Below are positions 52,450 to 61,855 of a stretch of DNA of 64,000 nucleotides, piece by piece. The notes below the pieces were generated by a model. It had not been told where the DNA came from and did not search any database. It was given only the letters and a program-made list of their open reading frames with translations. The position numbers were made by a program, and so were the translations under genes. How positions within the stretch are numbered: position 1 is the first letter of the stretch; every line of letters starts with the position of its first letter. Source of the DNA: DATCJA01 sp963814955 (GTDB lineage Bacteria; Acidobacteriota; Vicinamibacteria; Vicinamibacterales; UBA2999); assembly GCA_963814955.1 (NCBI GenBank), contig CAWFEX010000014.1, positions 156,394 to 220,393 on the forward strand, written 5' to 3'.

Positions 52450-55400
52450 TCAGCGACCGGCGTGCAGCCAGCGGCGCATTGGACGCATCGCCGCGCGAGC
52501 GGCCGCTGCGTGATCGCGTGCCGCGCGCGGCAGATGGATCTTCAGCACCATGTCGCCCGGCGGTTCTGCTGCAAGCCACAGCCGGCCGCCGCAGCCGCGA
52601 ATGAGCGTCTGCATGGCGCCCAGGTCCACTCCTGGCCGATCGGACGATGAATCAGACGGGTTCGCCGCAGGCGACAGCCGCGGCAGGGTCCTGGAGGCAT
52701 CCGACCATACGGCGTACCTCACGGCCGTAACGGTGATCAGCACGTGGGGGCCCGGACGAACGTCCGGATGCGTGGCCACGCTCTCGCTGCCAACCGTCAC
52801 CTTGGCGAGCTCGAACGTCAGCCGGCCGCCGAACGGCATTCGCTCGCGTCCGTAGGCGGCGACGTTGACCAGGATTCTTTCGACGCGCTCCAGCTCGACG
52901 TCGACCGTGAGCGACGACGATGATTTCGGCAGCAGGAACTCGATGTCGTCGCCGGCCACACGCCTCAGCACCGGCGTCAGGTTGCGCAGCACGCGGCCGA
53001 GGTCCACCGGCTCGGACGAATCCGACTGCGTCTTGCTGTACACGTCCAGCTGCCGCAAAAAGCTGGCGGCGCGCGTGACGTCGTTCAAAAGCAGCTCGCC
53101 CTGCTGCCGCATCGGGCTGTCGTCGCTGATCGCGGCGAGCCATGTCTGGCCGTCCTGACGCACATCCCTGAGCAGGTTGTCGCACGTTGCGGCAACCTCC
53201 GAGGCGAGACGGCCTACGGCCTCCATGCGCTCGGACCGGCGAAGCTTCTCTTCGAGCTCGCGGTAATTCGTAAGGTCCTCCACCGCCACGTCGATCTGGC
53301 CCGACGGGCCCGGAACCGCGCGGAGTCGAACGACGAAGCGAACGCCGTTCTTCTTCTTCCATATCGTCTCGACGGCTTCGGCGGCACCAGACGCGAGACA
53401 GCGTTGCATCAACGCTCGCCAGTCGTCCGGAGATTCGAATACGACCGTCGCAAAATCCACCGCCTGGGCGTCCTGCGCCGCCCGATAGCCCAGCATCTCC
53501 GCCATCGCGTCGCTGACCTGTTCGATCGCGCCCTCGCGTGAGCATCGAAGCACGCTCGACGGCAGCTGCTCGAATTGTGCGCGGTGCATGACGATCGTCT
53601 CGTCGAGCTCTCGTCTCAGCTGTGCGATTCGGTTTGCGGATCTGGTCTGCAGGGCGTCCTGGGCAGCCGCATGGCTCGCGGCCTGCTCCTTCAATTGACC
53701 GTCGCGCTCGGCCAACCGCACCTCGAGCCCTTCGCGCATCGCCGTAGACGAGGCGATTGCGTTCATGAGCTCCGCTTCACGTGCGGCCAGCCGGTCTGCT
53801 GCGGCCGCCAACTCCGACGTCCATGTCTGCTTCGCCTCGTCTAACGCGAGCGCGGTCTCATTCAGCCGCCGCTCGAACGTGTCGCGAGCCGCGGCGGTTT
53901 CCCCCAGCCTCGCCGCGAATTCCGCTTGATGCGCGGCGAATCGGGCCGCTTCGGCACTCATGTCTGCCGAGTGCCGCTCCATTGCCTCGCGAAGGGCCTG
54001 ATCGCCGGCTGCCACCCGCTGTTGAAGCCCGTCCTGCTGAACGGCCGCGTCAGCGACCAGGGTGTCGAACGCCGTCTGTTGCTCGTGAGCTGCCTCGTTC
54101 CGCGGCCTGGCGTTCGTCGATCATCTGCTGCCTGCTCTGCCCGAGGATGATTTCTGTTTCCGCGAGTCGCCGTTCGGTCGCCTCCAGCGTCGCCGATACG
54201 GTGTCCAGCCGGTGCTCGACGTCCTGGCGAGACGCGACCATGTCGGCCAGCCGCGTCTCCGACAGCGACTGATATTCGGTAAACTGCGCGGCGGCGTTGG
54301 CGATCTCCACGGCGTGTCGATCGTCGGCATCGCGTCGCGCCGCGTCGGACGCGGCGATCTGCTGCTCGAGCGCCTGGCGGGCCGCCGTTTCACGGTGGAG
54401 CTGCTCCTCGAATTCGGCCTGTTGCCGCGACGCCTCGTTCGCGGCGGCGCGGCGTTCCTCCGACGCCTGCCGCTCGGCCTCCTGCATGGCAGCCTCTGAC
54501 GCGACCAGACGCTGCTTCGATGCGGCGAGCTTCGAGGTGAGGTTGTCGATGATGGACGTCAGCTCGGCTTCACGCCGCGCGAGTTGCTCGGCGGCCTTCA
54601 CGCCGTCTGACGTGCGCGCCTGCCGGGACTCTTCGAGTGCCGCGGTGACATCAGTCACCTGTCGCTCGAGCGATTCGCGGACGGCTGCATCGTGTGCGAA
54701 CCGGGCCTGTACCTCAGCCTCGCGTTCCGACGCCTCCCGCATCGAGGCCGCGCGGTCGGCGGTTGCGCGCTGCTCGGTCTCGTGACGGGCGGTTTCCGAT
54801 GCCGCGCGTCGCTGCTCCGTTCGGGCAAGCCTCACAGTGATGTCGTCAATGGTGGATGCCAACTCGGCTTCTCGCCGCGCGAGTTGTCCGGCGGCCTTCT
54901 CGGCGTCCGACGTCCGCGCCAGCTTCGATTGCTCGAACGCCGCTGTGACATCGGTCACCTGTCGCTCGAGCGCCTCGCGGACCGAGGCAGCCTGGGCGAA
55001 CCGGGCCTGTACCTCCGCCTCACGCTTCGATGCCGCCTGCGTCGCGGCCTCGCGGTCAGCGGCCGCATGCTGCTTCGTCTCCCGCAGCGCGGTTTCCGAT
55101 GTGGCAAGCCGCCGCTTGCTTGCGGCAAGCTTCGAGGTGATGTCGCCGATGGTGGACGTGAGCTCGGCTTCGCGCCGCGCGAGCTTTTCGGCAGCTTTCG
55201 TGGAGTCCGAGGTGTGCGCCTGCCTGGACTCCTGGAGTGCCGCTGTAACGTCGGCCAACTGTTGCTCGAGGCCGTCGCGGACCGATGCGTCGTGGGCGAA
55301 CCGGGCCTGGACCTCAGCTTCGCGATCCGACGCCGCCAGCATCGAGGCTTCGCGCTCGGTGGCCGCCCGCCGCTCGGTCTGCTCGAGGGTTGTCTTGACC

Positions 55401-57100
55401 TCGACTAGCTGGCGTCCAAAGGCATCCCGCGCGGCCGTCGTCTCTGCGATGGTTGCCTGGAGCTCGCCCTCACGTCGCGCCGACTGTTCGGTGAGCGCGG
55501 CAACTTTTATCGCTTTCGCGTGCTCGGCGCGCTCGTGGGCAGCGGCGGCTTCGCGCAGCTGTTTCTCGAGCCTGTCGCGGGCCGCCCCGGTCAGGGTCAA
55601 CTCGTTTACCGCCTGCGCCCGCTGCTCGGTGAGCCTGGTGACGAGGTCGGTCAATGCCGACTGCTGTTGCGTCTTCGTTCGGATGATGGCATCGGAATCG
55701 CGCAGCTTGTCCTCGAGCGCTGTGCGAGACGCGGTTTCTCGTTCGAGCCTGGCCTGCAGTTCTGTTTCGCGCTGAGCCGCCGCGTGCAGTGAGGCCTGGT
55801 CCTCCGCGTCGCGTTCGTCAGCCTGCTGCAGGGCGTATTCGGCCGCACGGAAACGCAGCTCGAGCCTCTCGCGTGCGGCTTGCGTCTCGGCTAGCGCCTC
55901 GGACAACTCAGTTTCGCGCCGGGACAATCGTTCCGCGGCCGCTGCAGCGTCAACCGTCCGCGCCCGCGTGGTCTCTTCGAGCGCGTCCGACACGTCGCTC
56001 AACTGTCGTTTGATCGCTTCGCGCGCCCGGGATTCAGACTCGCCTTTGCGTTGAGCCTTCGCCAGCGCTGCCGCAGCCTCTTTCAATTGCTGCGCGAGCG
56101 TGTCGCGAGCCTCGGTCGTTCGTGTCAGCGCCGCCTCAGACTGCGTCTGCTGCTCCTGCAACTCCGCCGCGATCGTCGTCAGGAGGGCATGCTGGTCGGC
56201 GGACGTGCGGACGGTCATTTCAGCGTCCGCCAGTTTGACTTCGAGGGCCGCATGAGCCGTGGTCGCGTCGGCGAGCGACGCACGCAGGTCGGCCTGCTGT
56301 GTCATCAGGTCGGAGAATTCTTTCACCAGGATCGAGCCGGAGCGCACGCGGTCGAGCATGAAGCTCAATGCTTCGAACGACTCCCTCGTCTTCAGGACAT
56401 AGTCCGTGGCGCCCATCCGGAGCGCGGGAATGATCAGTTCCTCGTCCCGCTCGACGACGAAGATGATCGGGACCTGCAGCCGGCGGGGCGCCGCGTACTT
56501 GAGAACCGTGAAGATGTCGACACCGGTACGACCGTGCTCGGCGAGCACCACGTCAAATGGAAGCTTCTGTCCAGGCGCCGCAGACACCATCGGAATCGGA
56601 GCGGCTGCGCCAGCCGATTCCGGGCCCGGCTCCACGATCTCGATCGCGTGTGGCCCCAGCCGGAAACACTCTCGCGCAAGCGCTGAATCGCCAAGGTACA
56701 GGCAGCGCACCGGCCGCCTCGCGGCCAGGCCTTTGGCGCGATGGAGCGTGCGTGTCACGACTCCCGCCAGGTCGGCGAAGAGCGACTCGCCGTCGACGAC
56801 GTAGTCGTCTGCTCCCGCCTTGAGGGCGGCGAGCGGCCCTTCGACGTCCTTCGTCGAGACGACAACGATTGGCGCGGTCAATCCAAGGCCCCGGGCCTCG
56901 CGAATGAACCCGGTGCCGCTGTGATTCGGAGCGTGGTCCTCGACGATCGCCGTCGCGCAATCCGGGTTGTTTCGGACCCAACCTATCGCATCCGAGGCAT
57001 TTCCAACCCATGCAATGGTGACAGGCTGTCCCGCCTTGTTGAGGGCTGCTGCCAGACGATCGGCGAGTTCGCGGTCCTGTCCGACATGAAGAAGTTTCAT
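52450..57100 (-). CDS. Receiver-like/long coiled-coil/PAS protein with degenerate histidine-kinase core, about 1550 aa, one frameshift
   Basis: Start at 57100 (MKLLHVGQDRELADRLAAAL, GGAGG upstream). Two receiver-like domains: REC1 about 1-120 ('AIVEDHAPNHSG', 'ADDYVVDG') and REC2 about 130-255 ('DVVLAEHGRTG', where Glu replaces the usual Asp, then 'IIFVVERDEE' and 'ATDYVLKT'). Then about 900 residues of Ala/Glu/Arg-rich coiled coil, including a 100-residue tandem repeat, a PAS domain (about 1175-1290) and a kinase-like C-terminus: 'RRSERMEAVGRLASEVAATCDNLL' in two overlapping halves. The phospho-acceptor His expected in 'VAHDFNNLL' is absent (VAATCDNLL), the N-box is degraded and no DxGxG is visible. 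A break near 54105 is fixed by removing one G. Probably a signalling scaffold. Confidence 0.8.
54420..55330. repeat. In-gene 300-bp tandem repeat (100 aa period), about three copies
   Basis: The phrase GCGAACCGGGCCTG(T/G)ACCT recurs at about 54695, 54995 and 55295, exactly 300 bp apart. The protein unit begins REAEVQARFA and contains 'LARREAEL(T/A)S' at the same offset each time. It lies within the coiled coil of the 52450-57100 gene. Confidence 0.8.
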
Positions 57101-57281
57101 GAAGCCTCCGGCAAGTGTGGGCATGCCGGTCCTCATATCGTCCAAAGCACGTCGTGACTACACCACCGGGTGGGCTCCGACTCAGAGGGTCGCGGTTCGG
57201 CCATCCCCGGCAGCTGATCAGGAAAATGCCGCTAAGTGGTTCAGCTTTACGGAATTGCGAGCTTCCTACATACTCGCGTGA

Positions 57282-57566
57282 ATGCGTGTGCGCATCATTC
57301 AGCGCCCGGCCGGCATCATCGAAGGTGTGTCTCTCAGCGCCTTTATTCCGGGGCTCCGCTACGACGTGAGCCATTCACTCGGGCACTATCTCGTTGCGCA
57401 GCGACTCGCCGAAGAGCTCATCGATACCGCGCCAGTCCTGATCGTCGCGCTGGACGCACCCCCGAGTCTCTACAGCCCGTTCCAGGGCGGCGTGCACATC
57501 GAGCAGAGCCAGAACGGGGGAGATACGGTCGATCGGAAGCCGAGACGTTCCACCAAGCGTCGTTAG
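57282..57566 (+). CDS. Small conserved-type hypothetical protein, 94 aa
   Basis: Begins MRVRIIQRPAGIIEGVSLSA and continues FIPGLRYDVSHSLGHYLVAQ. This pattern (two beta strands, 'F.PG..YDV...LG.YLV' and a helix) is seen in short uncharacterised proteins of Acidobacteriota and Proteobacteria. The C-terminal third is variable and basic (DRKPRRSTKRR). No enzyme motif. No strong ribosome-binding site precedes 57282. It is divergent from the long coiled-coil gene, 182 bp away. Confidence 0.6.
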   Translation: MRVRIIQRPAGIIEGVSLSAFIPGLRYDVSHSLGHYLVAQRLAEELIDTAPVLIVALDAPPSLYSPFQGGVHIEQSQNGGDTVDRKPRRSTKRR

Positions 57567-57723
57567 CTTCACCGCTTTTCTCTGCGCGCGCTCGCGGATT
57601 TCGGTCCTTTCAACACGACCAACGGCAAACGATTCTGCGCCGGTGCCAGTGGTTTGCGACGCAACCCCTGCCTTATGACCGGCGTATGGCACGGGTGTTG
57701 TTATGTGATGTCAACGGATGGTG

Positions 57724-57897
57724 ATGAATAGTTCGTCACGACTTTATAGCGGCGAAGAACTACGCGCCCTGCGGGCGAAACTGGACGAGATGATCGCTGC
57801 CGGAAAGGAGATGCTGGAAAGGATCGCCGCCGCGCTGGCGGAGAACACACAAGGGACTGAGCACTGCGCGAGACCACTTGGGAATGCAGGCCGCTGA
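57724..57897 (+). CDS. Possible 57-aa helical protein
   Basis: The frame from ATG 57724 encodes MNSSSRLYSGEELRALRAKL followed by 'DEMIAAGKEMLERIAAALAE', an amphipathic helix with strong coding-like bias, ending at TGA 57897. There is no ribosome-binding site of note and no family assignment. It could be a real small gene between two other small genes, or chance. Confidence 0.35.
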   Translation: MNSSSRLYSGEELRALRAKLDEMIAAGKEMLERIAAALAENTQGTEHCARPLGNAGR

Positions 57898-57976
57898 TTG
57901 AGTGTCACGCGGCTACGCTCACAAAGCGCATCTCTCTCGATCAGGGCCACTCTGCGCACCCTTGTCTTTGACATAT

Positions 57977-58195
57977 ATGCGACCTGACTCACCCACGGGA
58001 CTGTATTGGTCCATTCGAGGCTCGGTGCTGTGTGCCCGGCACGCCACCGAAGTCGACGACGTGCGATGGGCTGCCGACAGCTGGGAACCTTTGCCGCTGT
58101 CGTCACAAGGTGTTCGTGGTGCGCGCTACCAGTGCCAACGCTGCTCGCCTGATGGCACCGCGCTCGCGCCTAGCTCCTCATCTCCGCAAAAGTAG
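57977..58195 (+). CDS. Small Cys/His protein, putative metal-binding, 72 aa
   Basis: Start at 57977 (MRPDSPTGLYWSIRGSVLCA). The pattern 'YWSIRGSVLCARHATEVDDV' then 'WEPLPL' and 'YQCQRCS' (C-x2-H-like and C-x2-C pairs) matches short uncharacterised proteins that look like single zinc-binding knuckles. The last 15 residues are low complexity. It is probably cytosolic, with DNA/RNA or protein contacts (inference). It lies among other very small genes downstream of the coiled-coil gene. Confidence 0.62.
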   Translation: MRPDSPTGLYWSIRGSVLCARHATEVDDVRWAADSWEPLPLSSQGVRGARYQCQRCSPDGTALAPSSSSPQK

Positions 58196-58204
58196 TGATC
58201 TCTT

Positions 58205-58261
58205 CTACAGACGTAGTGTCCGGCTCTCTTCCACAGACGTAGTGTCCGGCTTTAGCCGGAC
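58205..58261. repeat. Two REP-like half/full copies, stem TGTCCGGC/GCCGGAC
   Basis: Two GACGTAGTGTCCGGCT units. The first lacks its right arm (CTCTTCCACA follows) and the second is complete (TTTAGCCGGAC). Confidence 0.68.
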
Positions 58262-58266
58262 TGGCG

Positions 58267-58536
58267 GTGAATTCTGGTCCGCGACTTGCTCCAGTGATCA
58301 GCGTGGTGTCAGTGGGCAAGAAGCGGCAGACTTGGCGGAGTGACTTCGGGCTGTTCTGTCTGGCGTTTGTCATCACATTCGGCGGCATCATGACGAACAT
58401 CGCCGGGCTCCATATCGTCGGGTCGTACCTGGAGCGACAGCAGGAACAGCTCAGTGCGCCAACCCGCGACGACTCAGTAGGACCCCGCTTAGTTTTCCAT
58501 CGCGGCCAGTTTTCAGTTCTCAGTAGTGAGTTTTGA
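58267..58536 (+). CDS. Doubtful small membrane protein, 89 aa or less
   Basis: The frame contains one convincing membrane helix (LFCLAFVITFGGIMTNIAGL) preceded by basic residues (GKKRQTWRSDF) and followed by HIVGSYLERQQEQL. The first ATG lies directly after a REP and the last 15 residues run into repeat-like sequence, so the true borders are unclear. A shorter start such as GTG near 58305-58315 is possible. The rest of 58196-58825 holds only repeats. Confidence 0.35.
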   Translation: MNSGPRLAPVISVVSVGKKRQTWRSDFGLFCLAFVITFGGIMTNIAGLHIVGSYLERQQEQLSAPTRDDSVGPRLVFHRGQFSVLSSEF

Positions 58537-58551
58537 GTTCCGGGTAGCAGG

Positions 58552-58576
58552 TAGTGTCCGGCTTCAGCCGGACTGA
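58552..58576. repeat. REP-like hairpin, GTAG foot, stem TGTCCGGC/GCCGGAC
   Basis: GTAGTGTCCGGCTTCAGCCG-type copy followed by other GC palindromes (GCGCGCGCAGCGCGC, CGGCGAGCCTCGCCG) up to about 58635. No gene is seen in 58540-58825. Confidence 0.68.
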
Positions 58577-58825
58577 CGATCCGCCTGCCGCCTTCGCGCG
58601 CGCAGCGCGCTTCGGCGAGCCTCGCCGAGCGGGCCGGCAGCCCTTTAGGACTCGGTCAGCATGACCGGATCGGTGGGCGGCTGAGATGTCTGCTCAGCCG
58701 CATACAAAGAGCGCACAAGCGCCGGTCGATGGCGTCTGCAGCTGACCGAAATGTCCGTCAACGCTGAAGCCTTCCTTTGGCGCGGCATTTGCCGGTCTAC
58801 CCTTCGCTCGTAAAAGCACTCACAT

Positions 58826-59005
58826 ATGATTCGCCTTGGAACGCCCGGCGGTGCTCCGCCGGGAAGCCGTCCAACGTGCCCGAAGTGTGGCTCCGATACG
58901 ATCGAAACGATCGAGGTGCCGTGGTACGCGGAGCTGGAGTATCTCTCCTGCGACAAGTGCCAGTACGTGTGGACCGTTCCGCGGGCGCAGCGAAAATCCA
59001 AATGA
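58826..59005 (+). CDS. Very small zinc-ribbon protein, 59 aa
   Basis: The frame from ATG 58826 encodes MIRLGTPGGAPPGSRPTCPK, then 'CGSDTIETIEVPWYAELEYL' and 'SCDKCQYVWTVPRAQRKSK', ending at TGA 59005. Two CxxC knuckles (CPKC and CDKC) about 28 residues apart with aromatic strands between them form a typical treble-strand zinc ribbon. The minus-strand frame over the same bases has no comparable pattern. The ribosome-binding site is weak. Probably nucleic-acid or protein binding. Confidence 0.65.
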   Translation: MIRLGTPGGAPPGSRPTCPKCGSDTIETIEVPWYAELEYLSCDKCQYVWTVPRAQRKSK

Positions 59006-59050
59006 ACGCCGGCTTCACTCGCTCATGTGGTGTGCAGGCTTAAGTCACAT

Positions 59051-59128
59051 GTAGCGCGCAGGCTTCTCTCGCTCGTGTTGCGCGCAGGCTTCTCTCGCTC
59101 GTGTAGCGCGCAGGCTTTAGCCTGCGCG
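59051..59128. repeat. Three tandem REP-like units, 26-bp period
   Basis: Two units GTAGCGCGCAGGCTTCTCTC followed by GCTCGT, then a complete hairpin GTAGCGCGCAGGC-TTTA-GCCTGCGCG. In the first two the right arm is replaced by TCTCTCGCTCGT, as if copied from a damaged element. Confidence 0.72.
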
Positions 59129-59159
59129 TTCAGCGTTCAGTTCGTCGGCACTTCCCTCA

Positions 59160-61855
59160 CTATTTCAGCCCTTCGCTCCAATTGAGGAACACCGTTATTG
59201 GCGTCGGCGGCGGGACATCGCCAGCAACGGTGTTGATGAGAAATCGCTGCCCGTCTGCGGCTGGACTGTAGTTCGTGTGCAGTGGGCTCGAAAACGGTCT
59301 GCGCGTCTGAAACAGCGGCTGAGGAGCAGCCGGTGCGAAAGTCGTGAGCGTCGTCTTGATCGAGACCGCCATCAGGATTCCATTGCCAGCGATGTAATAC
59401 AGTTCACCGCCGTCGCGCCGCCATCGAGGCTCGGATCCGCTATCAGTCGAAATCTGCCATCGTGCGCCCGACGGCGGAACGGATTGGACCCATACCTCTC
59501 GGGTTCCCGTTTCATCGGTCGTGTACGCAATCCAGCGTCCATCGGGCGAGAGCTGTCCCTGTGTCTCGATGAAACTTGATTGCAACAGCGGTCGTGGAGT
59601 TCGATCGCCGTCGAGCGGGAGTGTCCACAGGTCATACGACGTCTTAGAACCCGCGGCTGCGTAAACGAGAAGCCGTCCGTCGAGAGACCAGGAAGTAGGA
59701 AACGCGCCTGTTGCACCCGTTTCGATCAGCAGCTCCTCGCGCCCGCCGTTTGCGGGCTTTTGGTACAAATCTGTTGTGCCGGCATATGCCGCAAATGCCA
59801 CACGGGCGCTCGTCTGGCGACCAGATCGGATTGCGGTTCTGCACGTTGCCGAACGTGAGGCGGGACGCACTGCCTCGCGCTGCGTCAATGAGCCACAGAT
59901 CATCTATCTCGGACTCAATGTCTTCGCGTTGTACTGCTACGCGCGCATAGTCCGGCGCCAGTGCAGGATTCCTGTGCCCCGCGGCCGTGCCTATGACGCC
60001 AAGTGGCCGACCGGCTCGATCGAACCATGTCAACTGACTATCCGGAATCGCTATTCTCGCCGCGTACACGAGGCCGCTGGCGGACGCCGAGAACGAGCCT
60101 CACCGGTCGGCGCATATCTGGCGACCGGCTCGGCGATGGCGGCCGCATCGCCGACGACTTCCATGGAACTCAGATCGAATTCCTGCGCGACAAGCGTCTG
60201 TTGACCGGCGAAGACCAGGTGATTCGGTGGTGCAAACACAACCCGAGAGTCGTGTGCCAATACTCGGGTCGTCTCTTGCGAGTCGAGTGTGCCGATGTAG
60301 ATAGCGTCCTGCTCCGGCTGAGCGCTCCTCGCCAAGTAGAAGAAGTGTCTGCCGTCGGGCAGGAACTCCGGCCATCGATGCCACAACTCCTGACGCGCGT
60401 CATCGAGCATCGTGACGGCTACCGGAGCACCGCCTTCAGCAGAAACCCGATAAAGACCGCCGGTGAAAAACTCCGCAAACACGATGTCGCCGTTGCGATT
60501 CCAGGTACCACCGCGAGTACCCGGTGAGTCGCACACGACTTCGACCAGTCCACCACCTATGTCGACTTTCTTCAATTTCGCTGCGGCGAAGAATCCGATG
60601 AATCTGGAGTCCGGCGACCAGAAGGGGTGTGCAGCTCCTTCGGTTCCGGCAAGCACGCGCGCCTGCGCCACGTCGACCGAACGAACCCAGAGCCTTGGGC
60701 GACCATCAGCGGTCGTGGCTACGAATGCGAGCTGTCGACCGTCGGGCGATATGGCGAACTGCGGCGAGATCACCCGGCTCGACTGGCCGTCATCGGAGAA
60801 GATCCCATTGTCGGGCGGCGTTACCGCGAACTGCACCGGCGTTGGCGTGGTGGCCGGCCGCAACATGAGCAACGCCACTGCCATCAGCGCCATGGTCGCA
60901 ACAGCCCACGCCGCCCGCTCCCGCCACGGCGCATGACCTGCCGGTGCCGGTGCCTCATCTCGACGTCCCGACAACACGTCGGCCAGCTCAATCCTCGCCA
61001 CCGCGATGTCAGGGAGTCGCATCTGACGATCTTTCGCGAAGGCGCGTCGGAGCAATCGCACGATGGACTGCGGCGTTCGCGGCGGTAACGCGGAGAAGTC
61101 CGGTTCCCGCTCGAGCACGCGTGCCAAGGTTGCCGACACATCATCGCCGTCGAACGCGCGCCTGCTGGTGAGCATTTCGTACAACACGCAACCGAAAGCC
61201 CAGATATCGCTTCGCTTGTCTACCTGCCTGCCCCGCGCTTGTTCGGGACTCATATAGGCGGCGGTGCCAAGCAACATCCCGACGCCGGTCATCATCACGG
61301 GTGACGTGATGGTGGGTGACGCAGTTGCGGCGACACTTCCCACCACGACTGGTTCAACCGCCTTCGCCAATCCGAAGTCGAGCACCTTCACGGTGCCGTC
61401 CGGGCGCAGCTTGATGTTCGCGGGCTTGAGGTCGCGATGAATGATGCCCTGCTCATGCGCCGCTTCGAGCGCCTCCGCGATCTGTTTCGCGATCGGCAGC
61501 GCTTCATCGACCGGAACCGGACCGTGCGCGATGCGATCCGCCAGCGTTGGGCCTTCGACGAGCTCCATCACCAACGCGCGAACACCACCTTGCCCGAGCT
61601 TGCCGAATGGTCTGTTCTTTCGAGTCCGTAGATCTGCGCGATGTTGGGATGGTTCAGTGCCGCCAGGGTTTTGGCTTCACGTTCAAACCGCGCGAGCCGC
61701 TCCGGATCGTTCGCGAAGGTGTCAGGCAGCACTTTGATTGCGACTTGCCGTCCGAGGTTGGTATCGGTGGCGCGATACACCTCGCCCATGCCGCCGGCGC
61801 CAATCTGGTCTATTACTTGATAAGGTCCGATTCGCGTGCCAGCTTGAAGCGCCAT
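59160..61855 (-). CDS. Serine/threonine protein kinase with C-terminal beta-propeller, about 898 aa, three frameshifts
   Basis: Hanks-type kinase. Gly loop GAGGMGEVY (residues 19-27), VAIK Lys 41, 'IIHRDLKPANIKL', 'KVLDFGLAKA', 'GTAAYMSPEQARGRQVDKRS', then one membrane helix (AVATMALMAVALLML) and an extracytoplasmic TolB/WD40-like propeller with repeated 'SPDGRQLAFVA' and 'WSPDSRFIGFFA' blades. Breaks lie near 61605, 60088 and 59806. The last is one extra base, giving WSPDSARVAFAAY; the second needs one added base or two removed. Start ATG 61855 overlaps the upstream kinase stop (TGATG), so the two kinases are translationally coupled. Probably senses an envelope signal through the propeller. 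Confidence 0.85.

Noticed and set aside
54692..55775. Two overlapping plus-strand frames with apparent internal repeats
   Set aside because: They only reflect the 300-bp repeat of the minus-strand coiled-coil gene read backwards.
58645..59001. 118-codon minus-strand frame
   Set aside because: Antisense to the zinc-ribbon gene; lacks motifs, while the plus strand shows two CxxC knuckles.
59051..59128. Three 26-bp units considered as a CRISPR or VNTR locus
   Set aside because: No unique spacers; the units are REP copies with damaged right arms.
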